NCBI RefSeq assembly: GCF_009725985.1
Contig: NZ_RCNR01000042.1
Location: 1-43,110, forward strand
Length of the DNA stretch: 43,110 nt
DNA from: Zobellia amurskyensis
GTDB lineage: Bacteria; Bacteroidota; Bacteroidia; Flavobacteriales; Flavobacteriaceae
Direction: 5' to 3'
Below the pieces are notes generated by a model, which saw only the letters and a program-made list of their open reading frames with translations, was not told where the DNA came from and searched no databases. This document shows positions 16,208 to 25,649 of this stretch, piece by piece. The position numbers and the translations under genes are program-made. Each line of letters starts with the position of its first letter. Position 1 is the stretch's first letter.

Positions 16208-18508
16208 TTAGTTATAAACTGATATTTTAAAAACAGAAACAGGTATATGCTCTTCTTTTTTGACGAACTCAAACGTTAGCTTGTCTGTTGAAATAGCCTT
16301 GTCTAGTTCAATAGTGTTTATAGCTTGATAATTACCTGTTACTTCTTTGATAATATTTCCAGAACCATCTTTTATTTTGTAATCGGCAACTACAAATGGA
16401 ATAACGTCTTCCGGATGTCCCATAAGCGTTGTCTCCAAAGCATGGTCATAATCGCAATCAAAAAAGAGTTTTATGGTTTTAATATCAACTTTATCGTCCC
16501 ATTTTAAATCAACCGTTGGGGTTTTATCGGAAATGTTGGCAACCCAAGCATTGGTACTTCCGTTTGAGTTAGGCCTAACTTCTCCGTTTTTAAGATTATC
16601 GACTTTAAAAATAGGAATGGGAGTAGACATTTTGAGGGCTATGTTTTTACCTTTTGGGCGTCTTTCTGGAGTCCAAAATTCAAAGCTGTCAACGTTTATT
16701 TCTGCAGGTGGGTCTTGCCTTCCAAAATTGGATACCGCTTTGTTTACCTTGTTCTCAACGGTCATCAATCCCGTTATACGCTCATCCGAAAGACGAACTT
16801 TTATCTTTTCATTTTTCATTAGACAGAAGAACGAGTAGTGGTCTTGCGCCTGTGTTTTAGTGGTTGTAAAAGTGATTTTTTGTTTCCCTTTCTGTAAATC
16901 GATTTCCTTTTTGTCAATAATTACGTCTGGCGTAAAATGGGTACATGCCGAACTGCTTTTAAGTTGAAGCTCTAAATTAGTAGCTTCCAAAGCATCTACT
17001 TCAAATTCAAAACTATACGTTTCGTTTGCTTTAAGAGGCACCATTTGAGCCAACCCGAACTTTAGTGTTTGCCAATCGTCTGCTGCCGCAAAACCGGTAA
17101 AAGCTAAGGTAGAACTAGCTTCAAAATTTGCGCTATTCGTTAAGTCGTCCGTATCTTCTAATGATAACCGAGGGATACTTTGTCCGTTTCTGTTAAGGGC
17201 CAGTTGTAGTTTTTCTATTTTTTCTTTGGACGCAATATCTCGCGGTAATAAACCTTCTTCTTTACAAATAACAGCTGCTTCGCCTACTGCTTGCGCTCCG
17301 TGAGCACAGGTAAGCATTACGCGAGAAGAGCCAAAGGCGACATGACTGGCGCTTATAATTCTTCCCGCAAGAAAAAGGTTGTCTATGTTTTTAGAATAAT
17401 AACAACGGTAGGGAATGGAATATACGCCTTTACCATGCCACTGTGTACATGAATTGTGCTTGCTGTAAATACCGTCTGCAGGATGTAAATCCATGGCCCA
17501 ACCGCCAAAAGAAACCGAATCATAATAATCGCGTTGCTCCACAATGTCTTTTTGGGTAAGCATGAAATCGCCTTCAAAGCGGCGACTTTCCCGTTTGCCG
17601 GGAATAGTCCCGACCCATTCTAAGGTAAGGTTTGCGGCTTCGGGATATTTACCGCTATTCTTTACGTAATCCCAAATGCCATACACCACTTTCCAAAGTT
17701 CAAATTTTATGTCTTCGGATTGATGTATCGTATCTAGTCGTCCACCGTGTTCTACCCACCACAATTTACAACCATGGTCACCCAATTGAAAGTTTTTGAT
17801 ACGGGGAAGTTCTTCTGCATTTTTTATGGCGAAAGAGGGAGGAGTATAGGTAATAGGTTTACCAATGTCTTTGGTGTAAAAGTAAAGTGAATGTCCTAAA
17901 AGGTTACCGTAATCTTCAAGATTGGGAGCGAAACCTTCATCAAACTCTTCTTTGGTTTCCGCACCCATCCGGAAAGAAGCTCCGGCCATAAAAGCAATTA
18001 TACCATCACCGGAGGCATCACAGAAAAGGGGGGCACTAGCTATGTATGTCGTGGAATTCTGACTGCAAAAAGCAGTTGCTGTTTTAATTTTATTATCGTC
18101 TCCTTTTTCAACATCATAAACAGCTGTATTAAGGAGTAGGGTTATGTTTTTTTCTTCGTATACTTTTTCGAGCAGTACGGTGTCAAAAATTAACGGATTT
18201 CCTTCTTTGTTCCTTTTAAGGTTCTCTAAAAGAATTTCATTGATCAACCCGCCCTCACGGCTCCAGCGGTTATTATTACCCATGTGTGAGGTAGCACCCA
18301 AACTCCAAAGACGAACTTCGGACGAGGCGTTACCACCAAGTACCGGACGATCTTGTAGGAGTGTAACTTTTAGGCCCGAACGGGCTGCTGTAATTGCGGC
18401 GCAGACACCTGAAAGACCACCTCCAACTACGACAAGGTCACTTTGTAGCGGTACGGTTTTCGTGATTCTTTTTTTGGAACTATAGGCTTCTGAAATCATA
18501 TAATGCAA
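16208..18508 (-). CDS. FAD-dependent oxidoreductase (PF12831-like), no signal peptide, C-terminal discoidin-like domain
   Basis: A 766-aa flavoprotein (a start at 18499 is also possible). The dinucleotide motif VVVGGGLSGVCAA (GxGxxG at 29-34) is followed by DRPVLGGNASSEVR, a hallmark of the FAD_oxidored group. PGKRESRRFEGDF and LFLAGRIISASHVAFGSSRVM complete the flavin domain by about residue 440. The C-terminal third is all-beta and ends in a coagulation factor 5/8-like (discoidin) sandwich (about 630-766). The N-terminus lacks any hydrophobic segment, so it appears cytoplasmic, unlike its paralog at 29258-31051. The reaction is unknown; oxidation or reduction of a monosaccharide product is plausible because the gene sits directly after the sugar symporter. 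The sugar-binding-type tail on a cytoplasmic protein is unusual. Confidence 0.75.
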   Translation of the reverse strand: MHYMISEAYSSKKRITKTVPLQSDLVVVGGGLSGVCAAITAARSGLKVTLLQDRPVLGGNASSEVRLWSLGATSHMGNNNRWSREGGLINEILLENLKRNKEGNPLIFDTVLLEKVYEEKNITLLLNTAVYDVEKGDDNKIKTATAFCSQNSTTYIASAPLFCDASGDGIIAFMAGASFRMGAETKEEFDEGFAPNLEDYGNLLGHSLYFYTKDIGKPITYTPPSFAIKNAEELPRIKNFQLGDHGCKLWWVEHGGRLDTIHQSEDIKFELWKVVYGIWDYVKNSGKYPEAANLTLEWVGTIPGKRESRRFEGDFMLTQKDIVEQRDYYDSVSFGGWAMDLHPADGIYSKHNSCTQWHGKGVYSIPYRCYYSKNIDNLFLAGRIISASHVAFGSSRVMLTCAHGAQAVGEAAVICKEEGLLPRDIASKEKIEKLQLALNRNGQSIPRLSLEDTDDLTNSANFEASSTLAFTGFAAADDWQTLKFGLAQMVPLKANETYSFEFEVDALEATNLELQLKSSSACTHFTPDVIIDKKEIDLQKGKQKITFTTTKTQAQDHYSFFCLMKNEKIKVRLSDERITGLMTVENKVNKAVSNFGRQDPPAEINVDSFEFWTPERRPKGKNIALKMSTPIPIFKVDNLKNGEVRPNSNGSTNAWVANISDKTPTVDLKWDDKVDIKTIKLFFDCDYDHALETTLMGHPEDVIPFVVADYKIKDGSGNIIKEVTGNYQAINTIELDKAISTDKLTFEFVKKEEHIPVSVFKISVYN

Positions 18509-18570
18509 TTTGTACTTTAGTATTTAGACTTGGTGTTTTTTGAAACGTTATAAGTAAGAAGTGTTTGGGC

Positions 18571-20223
18571 TTAATTCTTATGAGTGGTTTTAAAGATGAT
18601 ATAGCCCCCAAGTAATAGGACCAACGTTCCCATGCCTCCCACTAAGAGTGCCCCGGTTTTAGCTATGAAGGATAATATTAAAATCATTAGGCCGGTTAGT
18701 GCTACCCCAATACCGATAACCCGAGTACCTCTTTTATTTCCGGTGGAAGCTTCTTCTTCCGTCTCGGAAACCTTTTCAGCTACTTTAAGTTGATAGTTGT
18801 TGTATTCTACAGTGGCCTTTTGTTGGGAGCGCGCGTATACCTCAAATGCTGCTAATAGCACTACGGGAATACCCATACCAAACCCCATTTCTTCGGCTCT
18901 GTCAAATGAAAAGTTGAGAAGGGTAGGGGCCAGAAACTTGAAAAATGCATTGATGGCCAGTGTAATGACTGTAACAATTAAAGCACTCTTGCCAGTTTGA
19001 TATTTACTGAACAAAGCCCACATAGGCGGTAAGAACATGGCTCCACCGGTTATAGCCGCTAAGCTCATAACTACTTCCACGATACCACCCATATAAGGAA
19101 CCAGTAATGCAATGAGTATGGTTAGTATACCGAGTAATATAGTAGCTGTCCTACCTACTTTTACCAATTTGTCCCCATCCGCGTTAGGTCTAAAGTGTTT
19201 ATAAACATCATTGGCCAATACACCTGCAGAGATATTTAAAGTAGTGTTTACGGAGCTAGATGTTGCGAAAATCATTCCGCCCAACATTAGCCCCAACATG
19301 CCAACAGGCAGTACTTCTTTGCACATGAGGAGGTAGGCGCCTTCATCTGCCAAACCACCCAATTCAGGATTAAGAACTCTATAGATCATAGGAGGTAACA
19401 TCCAGATTAACGGACTAACGAGATAGAGTCCGCCAAAAAGCCATCCTACTTTTTTTGCATCTTTTGGTGTGGCCACACTGGTGTAGCGTTGTACGTATGC
19501 CCAATTACCGGCAATAAAGAAAAGATTGTATAACCCGAAGGCAACCATAAAACCCCAAGTGTATGCTTCATTTACCAAATTGAAAAAATTCTCAGGAGCC
19601 TGTGATACAAAATTTTCGATACCACCAATTTTATCCAGCGAAAGCGGAACAACAATTAAAACGGCTGCGGTAAGTACCACAAATTGAAGAACATCTGTAA
19701 CAATTACTGCCCAAAGACCACCAACTGCGGTATAGATTAAAATTAAGATACCCAGTACAATAATACTGGTACTTATAGGGAAACCTGTTGATACTTCAAC
19801 AATTTTAGCTACGGGATATAAAAAAGCACCCGTGGTAAAGATGGATATCAACAAAAATAAATAAGTATAAATTTTTTGAGTGCTGTACCCTAAACGGTCC
19901 GTTATAAATTCGGCCGCGGTAAGCGCTTTTGTTTTTTGCCATTTAGGAGCAATGAAAAAACCGATTAGAACACCGGCAATGCACATTGTGGTTTGAATGG
20001 TAATGGCAACCCAACCACTAGAATATGCTATGGAACCCCATACTACAAAGGTACCTGCAGAAAAGAAACTCATAAAGAGAGAAAGGCCACTCATCCACCA
20101 GGGTAGTGCTCCACCCGCTGCAAAGAATGATTTCATGTTTTTGCCCGATTTAGAAAAGCTTAGTCCGCATACGAAGACAAGCAAAGTAAAAATCAGTATA
20201 ACCGTAATGTCTATTGTGCCCAT
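18571..20223 (-). CDS. Sodium:solute symporter (SSS family), likely sugar transporter
   Basis: A 550-aa inner-membrane protein with many hydrophobic helices, starting MGTIDITVILIFTLLVFVCGLSFS. The segment KNMKSFFAAGGALPWWMSGLSLFMSFFSAGTF is the typical SSS beginning, with the conserved helix-1 region and a sodium-site Ser/Thr-rich stretch. YTAVGGLWAVIVTDVLQF matches the SSS signature region. A long hydrophilic insert (about 450-495, including KVAEKVSETEEEAS) precedes the last helices. It probably imports monosaccharides or small oligosaccharides released in the periplasm, using the sodium gradient. It follows susD after a strong intercistronic stem-loop (20268-20297) and precedes the cytoplasmic FAD oxidoreductase, suggesting that its substrate is that enzyme's substrate or a relative of it. 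Confidence 0.93.
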   Translation of the reverse strand: MGTIDITVILIFTLLVFVCGLSFSKSGKNMKSFFAAGGALPWWMSGLSLFMSFFSAGTFVVWGSIAYSSGWVAITIQTTMCIAGVLIGFFIAPKWQKTKALTAAEFITDRLGYSTQKIYTYLFLLISIFTTGAFLYPVAKIVEVSTGFPISTSIIVLGILILIYTAVGGLWAVIVTDVLQFVVLTAAVLIVVPLSLDKIGGIENFVSQAPENFFNLVNEAYTWGFMVAFGLYNLFFIAGNWAYVQRYTSVATPKDAKKVGWLFGGLYLVSPLIWMLPPMIYRVLNPELGGLADEGAYLLMCKEVLPVGMLGLMLGGMIFATSSSVNTTLNISAGVLANDVYKHFRPNADGDKLVKVGRTATILLGILTILIALLVPYMGGIVEVVMSLAAITGGAMFLPPMWALFSKYQTGKSALIVTVITLAINAFFKFLAPTLLNFSFDRAEEMGFGMGIPVVLLAAFEVYARSQQKATVEYNNYQLKVAEKVSETEEEASTGNKRGTRVIGIGVALTGLMILILSFIAKTGALLVGGMGTLVLLLGGYIIFKTTHKN

Positions 20224-20267
20224 TCTTATGATGAATATACTATTAACTCTAATTTTCTGTAATTTAG

Positions 20268-20297
20268 AAATAGGGGGTAAACTAGAACCCCCTATTT
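20268..20297 (-). terminator. Intercistronic stem-loop after susD (attenuator/partial terminator)
   Basis: A perfect 11-bp inverted repeat, AAATAGGGGGT (20268-20278) and ACCCCCTATTT (20287-20297), with an 8-nt loop, lies in the 104-bp gap between the susD stop and the symporter start. In the minus transcript no clean U-run follows, so it is more likely an attenuator or mRNA-stabilising hairpin than a full stop. That would give more susCD than downstream enzyme mRNA, a pattern common in Bacteroidota loci. Confidence 0.7.
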
Positions 20298-20327
20298 GAA
20301 AAAACTAACAAAAACTAACAAACATTC

Positions 20328-22136
20328 TTAATACCCAGGGTTTTGAGTTACTACATTTTCCGTAGCGTCAATTTCTGCCTGTGGTATAGGCCATAAATAG
20401 TGTTTTCCGGCGTCAAAGGTTCTTTCTTCCAACTCTCTGTAATCTAAGTTGCCCATTTCAACTCTTGGTTGAGAAGGCGCGCCAGTGTAATCTATGTAGC
20501 CGTCATCATCAATATTAGGAACATAATTTAAACTTCCTATTTTACTGAATCCATTGGCAGGACCACCAAAAACAGTAGTATTCATAACCTTTTCGGCAAC
20601 ACCCCATCTTCTAATATCAAACAGGCGAAGTCCTTCATCTGCGAACTCTACTTTACGCTCTCTTCTTATAATTTTTCTCAACTCTGCTTGATCCGTTGTA
20701 GTAACTGCAGGAAAAGCGAAACCACTATTGTTATAAGCACGTTCACGTACATCGTTCAATGCATTTAGAACACTAGCGTCTATGGTACCAGCTTCAATTT
20801 TAGCTTCGGCATAATTTAGAAGTACTTCTGCATATCTCATTAAATAAATGGTCTGTTCAGACTGTAAAGGACTAGGACCTCCTGTTAACGACCCTAATAA
20901 TCTAGGTGCATCTGAGAATTTTTTCCAGAAGTATCCAGTAAATGCAGTAAAACGATTCGCGCCTCCAGTTACATATTCAGTACCATCTACAGGGTCAATT
21001 ATTTTTCGACCTGCTGGGTTTGCCGCATTAGGATTGAAAACACGTTCAACTTTAGCGCCATCTTCAATACGCCAGGTTGCTATACTATCACTATGTTGTT
21101 GAATGATATGTCCTGTCCAGATATTATTTGGTAAGGCAATGGAAGCGGCCAAACGAGGATCACGATTTTCAAACGGATTTGCAGGATCATAAGCAGGATC
21201 CTCATCAATAGGTAATCCGTTTACAGTTTCGTAACTATCTACTGTTTGCTGAGAAGGAACCAATTGGCACCATCCACCAAACCTACTACCTTGAACTTGT
21301 GAAAGACTATGTGTTTTTGTTCCGTTTATATAGGATATATCCAATAGCACCTCTGATGAACCTATACCGGCATCTGTAAATAAAGCTTCGTAATCAGGAA
21401 ACAAACTGGGCGTTTCGGCAGAATTCATCACTTTAAGAGCGGCGCTTTCAGCCAATACATAATCTTCATTATACAATGCAATACGAGAAATCAGAGCATT
21501 AGCGGCATTAGCAGAGGCTCGCCCACGTTCATTTGCCGATTGTGTAGGAGGTAAAATACTAGCAGCCTCTTCCAAGTCAGCAATAATACTTGCAACGATT
21601 TCAGCTTTAGGCGTTCGGGATTTAATCTCCAGCTCTTCCAAGGAAGTTACTTCGGTCCTAAAAGGAACATCTCCGTAAAGTTCAGTCAGATAGCTGTAAA
21701 ACATGGCTCTTAAGAACAGTGCTTCGGCTTTGATTTGCTCATAACGACCAGGGTCAGAAGCTTCTTCGGCCTTGGGCATATTGGTCAATAGGTTGTTCGC
21801 TCTTTGTATACCGGTATAAAAACTATCCCAGAAGCCGTTTATAATACCTTCGGTAGAGGTAACTCCACCTGTGGTTACGGCTACAGTTCCACCAACATTA
21901 CCTCTATTATATGCGTAGTCTGTGGTGTGATCTAATAACTGAGGGAAAGGAACGCTTCTCACGTAATTCAAGGATTCGTAAACCCCTGTAAGAGCTACTT
22001 CCAATTGTGCTTCTGTTCTGAAGAATGTAGCATCAGTTGGGCTCCCAGGGTCTTCTAAGTTCAATACGTTGTCTTCACAGGCAGGAAATACCAGCAAGCT
22101 AAGACTTATTAAGATGATATATTTTATGTTTTTCAT
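20328..22136 (-). CDS. SusD/RagB-family surface glycan-binding lipoprotein
   Basis: A 602-aa lipoprotein (MKNIKYIILISLSLLVFPAC, Cys20) followed by EDNVLNLEDPGSPTDATFF, the usual start of SusD-like proteins. The N-terminal TPR-like part (ALTGVYESLNYVRSV; RYEQIKAEALFLRAMFYSYLTELYGDVPF) and the C-terminal RagB/SusD signature (YLMRYAEVLLNYAEAKIEAG, VRERAY, RRERKVEFADEGLRLFDIRRWG, YLWPIPQAEIDATE) are all present. It forms the lid of the SusC transporter at the cell surface and binds the incoming oligosaccharide. It is 18 bp downstream of susC, as a standard pair. The ligand cannot be read from sequence. Confidence 0.97.
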   Translation of the reverse strand: MKNIKYIILISLSLLVFPACEDNVLNLEDPGSPTDATFFRTEAQLEVALTGVYESLNYVRSVPFPQLLDHTTDYAYNRGNVGGTVAVTTGGVTSTEGIINGFWDSFYTGIQRANNLLTNMPKAEEASDPGRYEQIKAEALFLRAMFYSYLTELYGDVPFRTEVTSLEELEIKSRTPKAEIVASIIADLEEAASILPPTQSANERGRASANAANALISRIALYNEDYVLAESAALKVMNSAETPSLFPDYEALFTDAGIGSSEVLLDISYINGTKTHSLSQVQGSRFGGWCQLVPSQQTVDSYETVNGLPIDEDPAYDPANPFENRDPRLAASIALPNNIWTGHIIQQHSDSIATWRIEDGAKVERVFNPNAANPAGRKIIDPVDGTEYVTGGANRFTAFTGYFWKKFSDAPRLLGSLTGGPSPLQSEQTIYLMRYAEVLLNYAEAKIEAGTIDASVLNALNDVRERAYNNSGFAFPAVTTTDQAELRKIIRRERKVEFADEGLRLFDIRRWGVAEKVMNTTVFGGPANGFSKIGSLNYVPNIDDDGYIDYTGAPSQPRVEMGNLDYRELEERTFDAGKHYLWPIPQAEIDATENVVTQNPGY

Positions 22137-22154
22137 TGTAAAGAAATTATACGA

Positions 22155-25100
22155 TTAGAATGTTACGTTAAGGCCCATAGTGAAAACTTTGGTAACAGGG
22201 TAAAAAGCACCACTGGAAAACTGTGGGGTTAACGGGTCTATACCTTCAGGCATGTTATCCCAAGTAGCTAAGTTTTGCCCAGACAGGTAAATACGAGCAG
22301 CTGAAATACTGAATTTATCCAATAAATCTCTAGGTATCTTATAGCCAAGAGTTATATTTCTTAGTCTTACATAAGAGGCATCATGCATCCAAGTTTCATT
22401 CACACGCCAGTTAGAGTGTGAACTTCCTGGAGTTAAACGCGGATATGCTGCACCTGTATTAGTAGGAGTCCAGTAATCCGTTTGCCATTCCTGAATTTTA
22501 CCAGCGTTAAAAAAGGCCCAACCAGCATCACCTTGCAATACCACATCACGTCCTCCAGCTCCAAGTAATGATACTGAAAGGTCAAAACCTTTATAGGCAG
22601 AGAAAAGCTCTAGTCCCCAATTTTGAGTAGTAATGTCACTACCAATAATAGTACGGTCATCATTTGTTATTGCTCCGTCCGGAACTCCATCAGGACCAGA
22701 GATATCAGCATATTTTAAATCACCCGCTTGGATTGCTCCAAATCCTGGCGATGGTAATGAACTATTAAGATTACCGTCTACATCAAAATCGCTTTCTTGA
22801 TAAAGTCCATCTACTTTTAGACCATAGATAGAACCAATTTCTTCGCCAACACGGTTAATTGTGTTACCTGGAGGTAATTGATCTAGACCGCCCAAGTCTT
22901 TGATTTCGTTGTCAAAACCAGAGTAGTTAAGGTTGATTCCGTAACGGAAATCTTCACCGATCATATCGTTCCAACCAATACTAATATCGTATCCTGTGTT
23001 CCAAACTTCACCAGCATTCTGAACTGGAGCTTCCAAACCTACGGATGTGGGTATGGTAACCCCTAAAAGAATATCTTTTGTTTTACGCACGTAATATTCT
23101 CCAGTGAAAGATAGCTTACTGTTAAAAAATTTAGCGTCCATGGCAACATTCTGGGTTTCGCCGGTTTCCCATTGTAATTGAGAATTGGCTAAAACTGATT
23201 GGGCACCACCAACTACTGGAGTACCGCCAATAACTGCATTGGCATTACCAAGACCGAAAAGTGAAGTATAAGGGAAGTTTACCTCTTGAGCCACAGCAGA
23301 ACCATCTGAACCTTGAATTACATCTCCGTTATTATCGGTTCTGTTGGCAGCAAAAATGAACTGGTTTCCTAATTGTCCCCAAGAGGCTCTAAATTTTAGA
23401 AAGTTGATGGTTTCATTGTCCTGAAGGAACTTCTCTTCGGATACTACCCAACCCACTGAAAAGGATGGGAAAGTTGCAGAACGATAGCCTTCGGCAAAAC
23501 GTGAAGAAGCATCTCTTCTAACATTTGCTTCAAAAAGATATTTGTTCTTGTACGTGTAGTTAATTCTTCCGAATAAAGACTCTAATCCGTTTAAGGTTGA
23601 ATTACCAGAGTTTAGTTGTGTATCTGGTAAACCATTATCGAGACCTCTAAATTCGTCTAGAACAAATCCTCTTCTACTAGCAGACCATATTTCCGAATTG
23701 AATTTAAGAAATTCATAGCCTCCTAAAACCGAAATATTGTGGTCACCAAATTCTTTTCCCCAGTTAGCTACTGCGTTAAAGTTATCTTGAAACGTGGTAA
23801 AGGTTTCCTTAAAAAGCGAACTTTCTGAAATACCGCCACCTACAGTGCTTTGAGCAACACCGCCAGAACCTTCGTAATAGGTGTACCGCGCTCTAAAATC
23901 ATCTTGGTCCCTGTCAAAAAATTGTGGTGCATACGTTGCAGCAATTGAGAAATTGTTGAATGGTCTGTAAGTTACTTTGGCCAAAGCTCTAAAGTAATTT
24001 GAAACGGTTTCATCTTTTGCAGTAGAATTAGCTAGTGCAACGGGATTACTACCACCAAAACCGGAACCATAGGTGCCATCATCATTAAAAGCTACAAAGA
24101 GTGGCTGTAGACGGTATGCCGAACGGGTAAGATCATTTAAACGCGCGGGCTGACTTTTAATTTCTCTTCTAAAGTTAAGGTCAAAAGCTAAGTCTAATTT
24201 TTTGCTTAAAGCATAATCTAGGTTAAACCTACCATTATATCTTTGGAATTTAAAGTTAGGAATGTTACCATCCTGATCGGTGAACGATATAGAACTGGCA
24301 ACTTTCAATTTTTCAGAACCACCACGTACAGAAAGACTATGATATTGCTGTATAGCAGCTGAATTGAATAGAAGACCAACCCAATCCGAATCTGGTAAGG
24401 CCTCTGAACCTACTCCGTTACCCGAGCGGTATTGGTTAAGGACGTCGTCAGAAAATGCACCAGGCTCAGCAGAGTTAAATGCTTCCATATACCCTAAAGC
24501 ATCTGCGAATTTTAGGTTTTGAGCAATGCTCTGTACCCCAACGTAAGTATTATAAGAGGTTGATATTTTACCTTCCTTACCTCTCTTTGTAGTAATAAGA
24601 ATTACACCGTTAGCCGCACGAGAGCCATATATAGCCGAAGCCGAAGCATCTTTAAGTACGGAAATAGATTCAATATCACTAGGGTCTAAACCATTAATGT
24701 CATCAGGGATACCATCAACTAAAATAAGTGGATTGTTTTTGGCTCCGCTACCTAAAGTACCTACCCCACGGATACGAATGGCTGCACCATCTGAGCCGGG
24801 CTGGCCACTGGATTGTGTTGCGGTTAGACCGGGTACAAGGCCTGCTAAAGCTTGTGAAGCTTGTGCAACGGGTTGTTTTGCTATTTCCTCCGCTTTAACG
24901 GTTTCTACAGATCCGGTTAAATTAACTGCTTTTTGGGTTCCGTACCCAACCACGACTACTTCATCTAGTTGCGATGCTTCTTCAGCCATGGTAACATTTA
25001 ATGTAGTTTGACCGTTTACGGCCTTTTCAACAGTTCCGTAACCAATAGAACTGAAGATTAAGGTAGTTCCTTCTGGAATTTCAATACTAAAATTTCCGTC

Positions 25101-25262
25101 AAAATCTGCTACAACTCCATTGGTTGTTCCTTTTTCAACAATGTTGGCAGCTGGTATGGGGATACCTTGTTCGTCGCTTACGGTACCTGATACCGTAATT
25201 TGTGCCGATATTTCGCAAAGCGCGAATATCGATAAAAGAAAAAATAAGACTGCTTTTTTCAT
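22155..25262 (-). CDS. SusC/RagA-family TonB-dependent outer-membrane transporter
   Basis: The start is placed at 25262 (MKKAVLFFLLSIFALCEISA signal), giving 1035 aa. The frame runs 159 bp further to 25421, but that segment contains the promoter and operator and encodes no plausible N-terminus. Residues of about 21-95 form a carboxypeptidase regulatory-like domain (ITVSGTVSDEQGIPIPAANI), followed by the TonB-box-like DEVVVVGYGTQ (100-110), the plug (RIRGVGTLGSGAKNNPLILVDG) and a long beta-barrel ending in a C-terminal Phe (MGLNVTF). With SusD it imports oligosaccharides across the outer membrane using TonB energy. It is the first gene of the long operon reading to the left window edge and carries the TCTAGT tandem motif in its leader. 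Confidence 0.96.
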   Translation of the reverse strand: MKKAVLFFLLSIFALCEISAQITVSGTVSDEQGIPIPAANIVEKGTTNGVVADFDGNFSIEIPEGTTLIFSSIGYGTVEKAVNGQTTLNVTMAEEASQLDEVVVVGYGTQKAVNLTGSVETVKAEEIAKQPVAQASQALAGLVPGLTATQSSGQPGSDGAAIRIRGVGTLGSGAKNNPLILVDGIPDDINGLDPSDIESISVLKDASASAIYGSRAANGVILITTKRGKEGKISTSYNTYVGVQSIAQNLKFADALGYMEAFNSAEPGAFSDDVLNQYRSGNGVGSEALPDSDWVGLLFNSAAIQQYHSLSVRGGSEKLKVASSISFTDQDGNIPNFKFQRYNGRFNLDYALSKKLDLAFDLNFRREIKSQPARLNDLTRSAYRLQPLFVAFNDDGTYGSGFGGSNPVALANSTAKDETVSNYFRALAKVTYRPFNNFSIAATYAPQFFDRDQDDFRARYTYYEGSGGVAQSTVGGGISESSLFKETFTTFQDNFNAVANWGKEFGDHNISVLGGYEFLKFNSEIWSASRRGFVLDEFRGLDNGLPDTQLNSGNSTLNGLESLFGRINYTYKNKYLFEANVRRDASSRFAEGYRSATFPSFSVGWVVSEEKFLQDNETINFLKFRASWGQLGNQFIFAANRTDNNGDVIQGSDGSAVAQEVNFPYTSLFGLGNANAVIGGTPVVGGAQSVLANSQLQWETGETQNVAMDAKFFNSKLSFTGEYYVRKTKDILLGVTIPTSVGLEAPVQNAGEVWNTGYDISIGWNDMIGEDFRYGINLNYSGFDNEIKDLGGLDQLPPGNTINRVGEEIGSIYGLKVDGLYQESDFDVDGNLNSSLPSPGFGAIQAGDLKYADISGPDGVPDGAITNDDRTIIGSDITTQNWGLELFSAYKGFDLSVSLLGAGGRDVVLQGDAGWAFFNAGKIQEWQTDYWTPTNTGAAYPRLTPGSSHSNWRVNETWMHDASYVRLRNITLGYKIPRDLLDKFSISAARIYLSGQNLATWDNMPEGIDPLTPQFSSGAFYPVTKVFTMGLNVTF

Positions 25263-25327
25263 AAGCTCTGGTTTAAGTTGAGAGGTGAATAGTGAGTTAT
25301 TTAACGTTTGACTGTTCCAAATTATAA

Positions 25328-25348
25328 GTCTAGTCTGGTCTAGTCTGT
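25328..25348. promoter_or_regulatory. Tandem 10-bp operator-like repeat upstream of susC
   Basis: Plus-strand GTCTAGTCTG occurs twice in direct tandem (25328-25337 and 25338-25347), so the core TCTAGT recurs one helical turn apart. It lies 5 bp downstream (minus direction) of the proposed susC -7 box, where a repressor would block transcription start. A near-identical tandem, TCTAGTACGG twice, lies in the same place at 31067-31086. The likely ligand is the GntR/LacI-type regulator encoded at 25650, which is inference. Confidence 0.7.
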
Positions 25349-25352
25349 TTAA

Positions 25353-25384
25353 CAAATAAATAACATTATTACATATTTGCCAAA
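25353..25384 (-). promoter_or_regulatory. Candidate susC promoter (TTTG-N20-TTTATTTG)
   Basis: On the minus strand, TTTG (plus 25381-25384) is followed after exactly 20 bp by TTTATTTG (plus 25353-25360). This matches the Bacteroidota -33/-7 consensus TTTG-N19~21-TAnnTTTG with one mismatch. Transcription would begin within a few bases of 25347, at the edge of the tandem repeat, leaving a leader of about 85 nt before the susC ATG. Confidence 0.6.
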
Positions 25385-25610
25385 TATTTTTTGCTAAATG
25401 TTGAATTTGAGGGGGTAACAATTGGTATTCTCTTAATTATCGTGGTGTTTCATAGGATTTTTCTTTCCAAAAATATTTGAACACAATACTTTTAAGCTGA
25501 TTTTACCTAAATTAGAATCTGTAAAATCAATTATAATTTTAAGTGACTAGATTTATATTTTATAAATCGGCTACTTGATTCAACTGTAAAGCAGGTAATT
25601 TTGGTTTTAG

Positions 25611-25618
25611 TATTTTTG
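25611..25618 (+). promoter_or_regulatory. Candidate -7 box of the regulator gene (TATTTTTG)
   Basis: TATTTTTG fits the Bacteroidota TAnnTTTG element and lies 31 bp upstream of the regulator ATG. No good TTTG is found 19-21 bp upstream, so support is weak. A lone ACTAGAT half-site at 25546-25552 lies about 60 bp upstream and could allow autoregulation. Confidence 0.35.
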
Positions 25619-25649
25619 CGTTCGTCCCAAAATGGTTAAGAAAGAATAA

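Larger units (their letters stand above)
25263..25649. other. 387-bp divergent control region between susC and the regulator
   Basis: This AT-rich non-coding stretch separates the divergent susC and regulator genes. It contains the susC promoter candidate, the tandem TCTAGT operator, a lone ACTAGAT half-site (25546-25552) nearer the regulator, and a TATTTTTG box for the regulator. I see no RNA gene, riboswitch or coding frame in it beyond a possible five-codon frame at 25632-25649. Confidence 0.8.

Noticed and set aside
16198-16272. N-terminal extension of the esterase gene
   Set aside because: It overlaps the upstream FAD oxidoreductase; the ATG at 16197 gives a proper signal peptide and a 10-bp gap.
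25263-25421. N-terminal extension of susC by 53 codons
   Set aside because: It would bury the signal peptide and cover the promoter and operator; the ATG at 25262 gives a standard SusC start.
25468-25475. TATTTTTG box on the minus strand as the susC promoter
   Set aside because: There is no TTTG at the right distance and it is over 200 bp from the ATG; the pair at 25353-25384 fits better.
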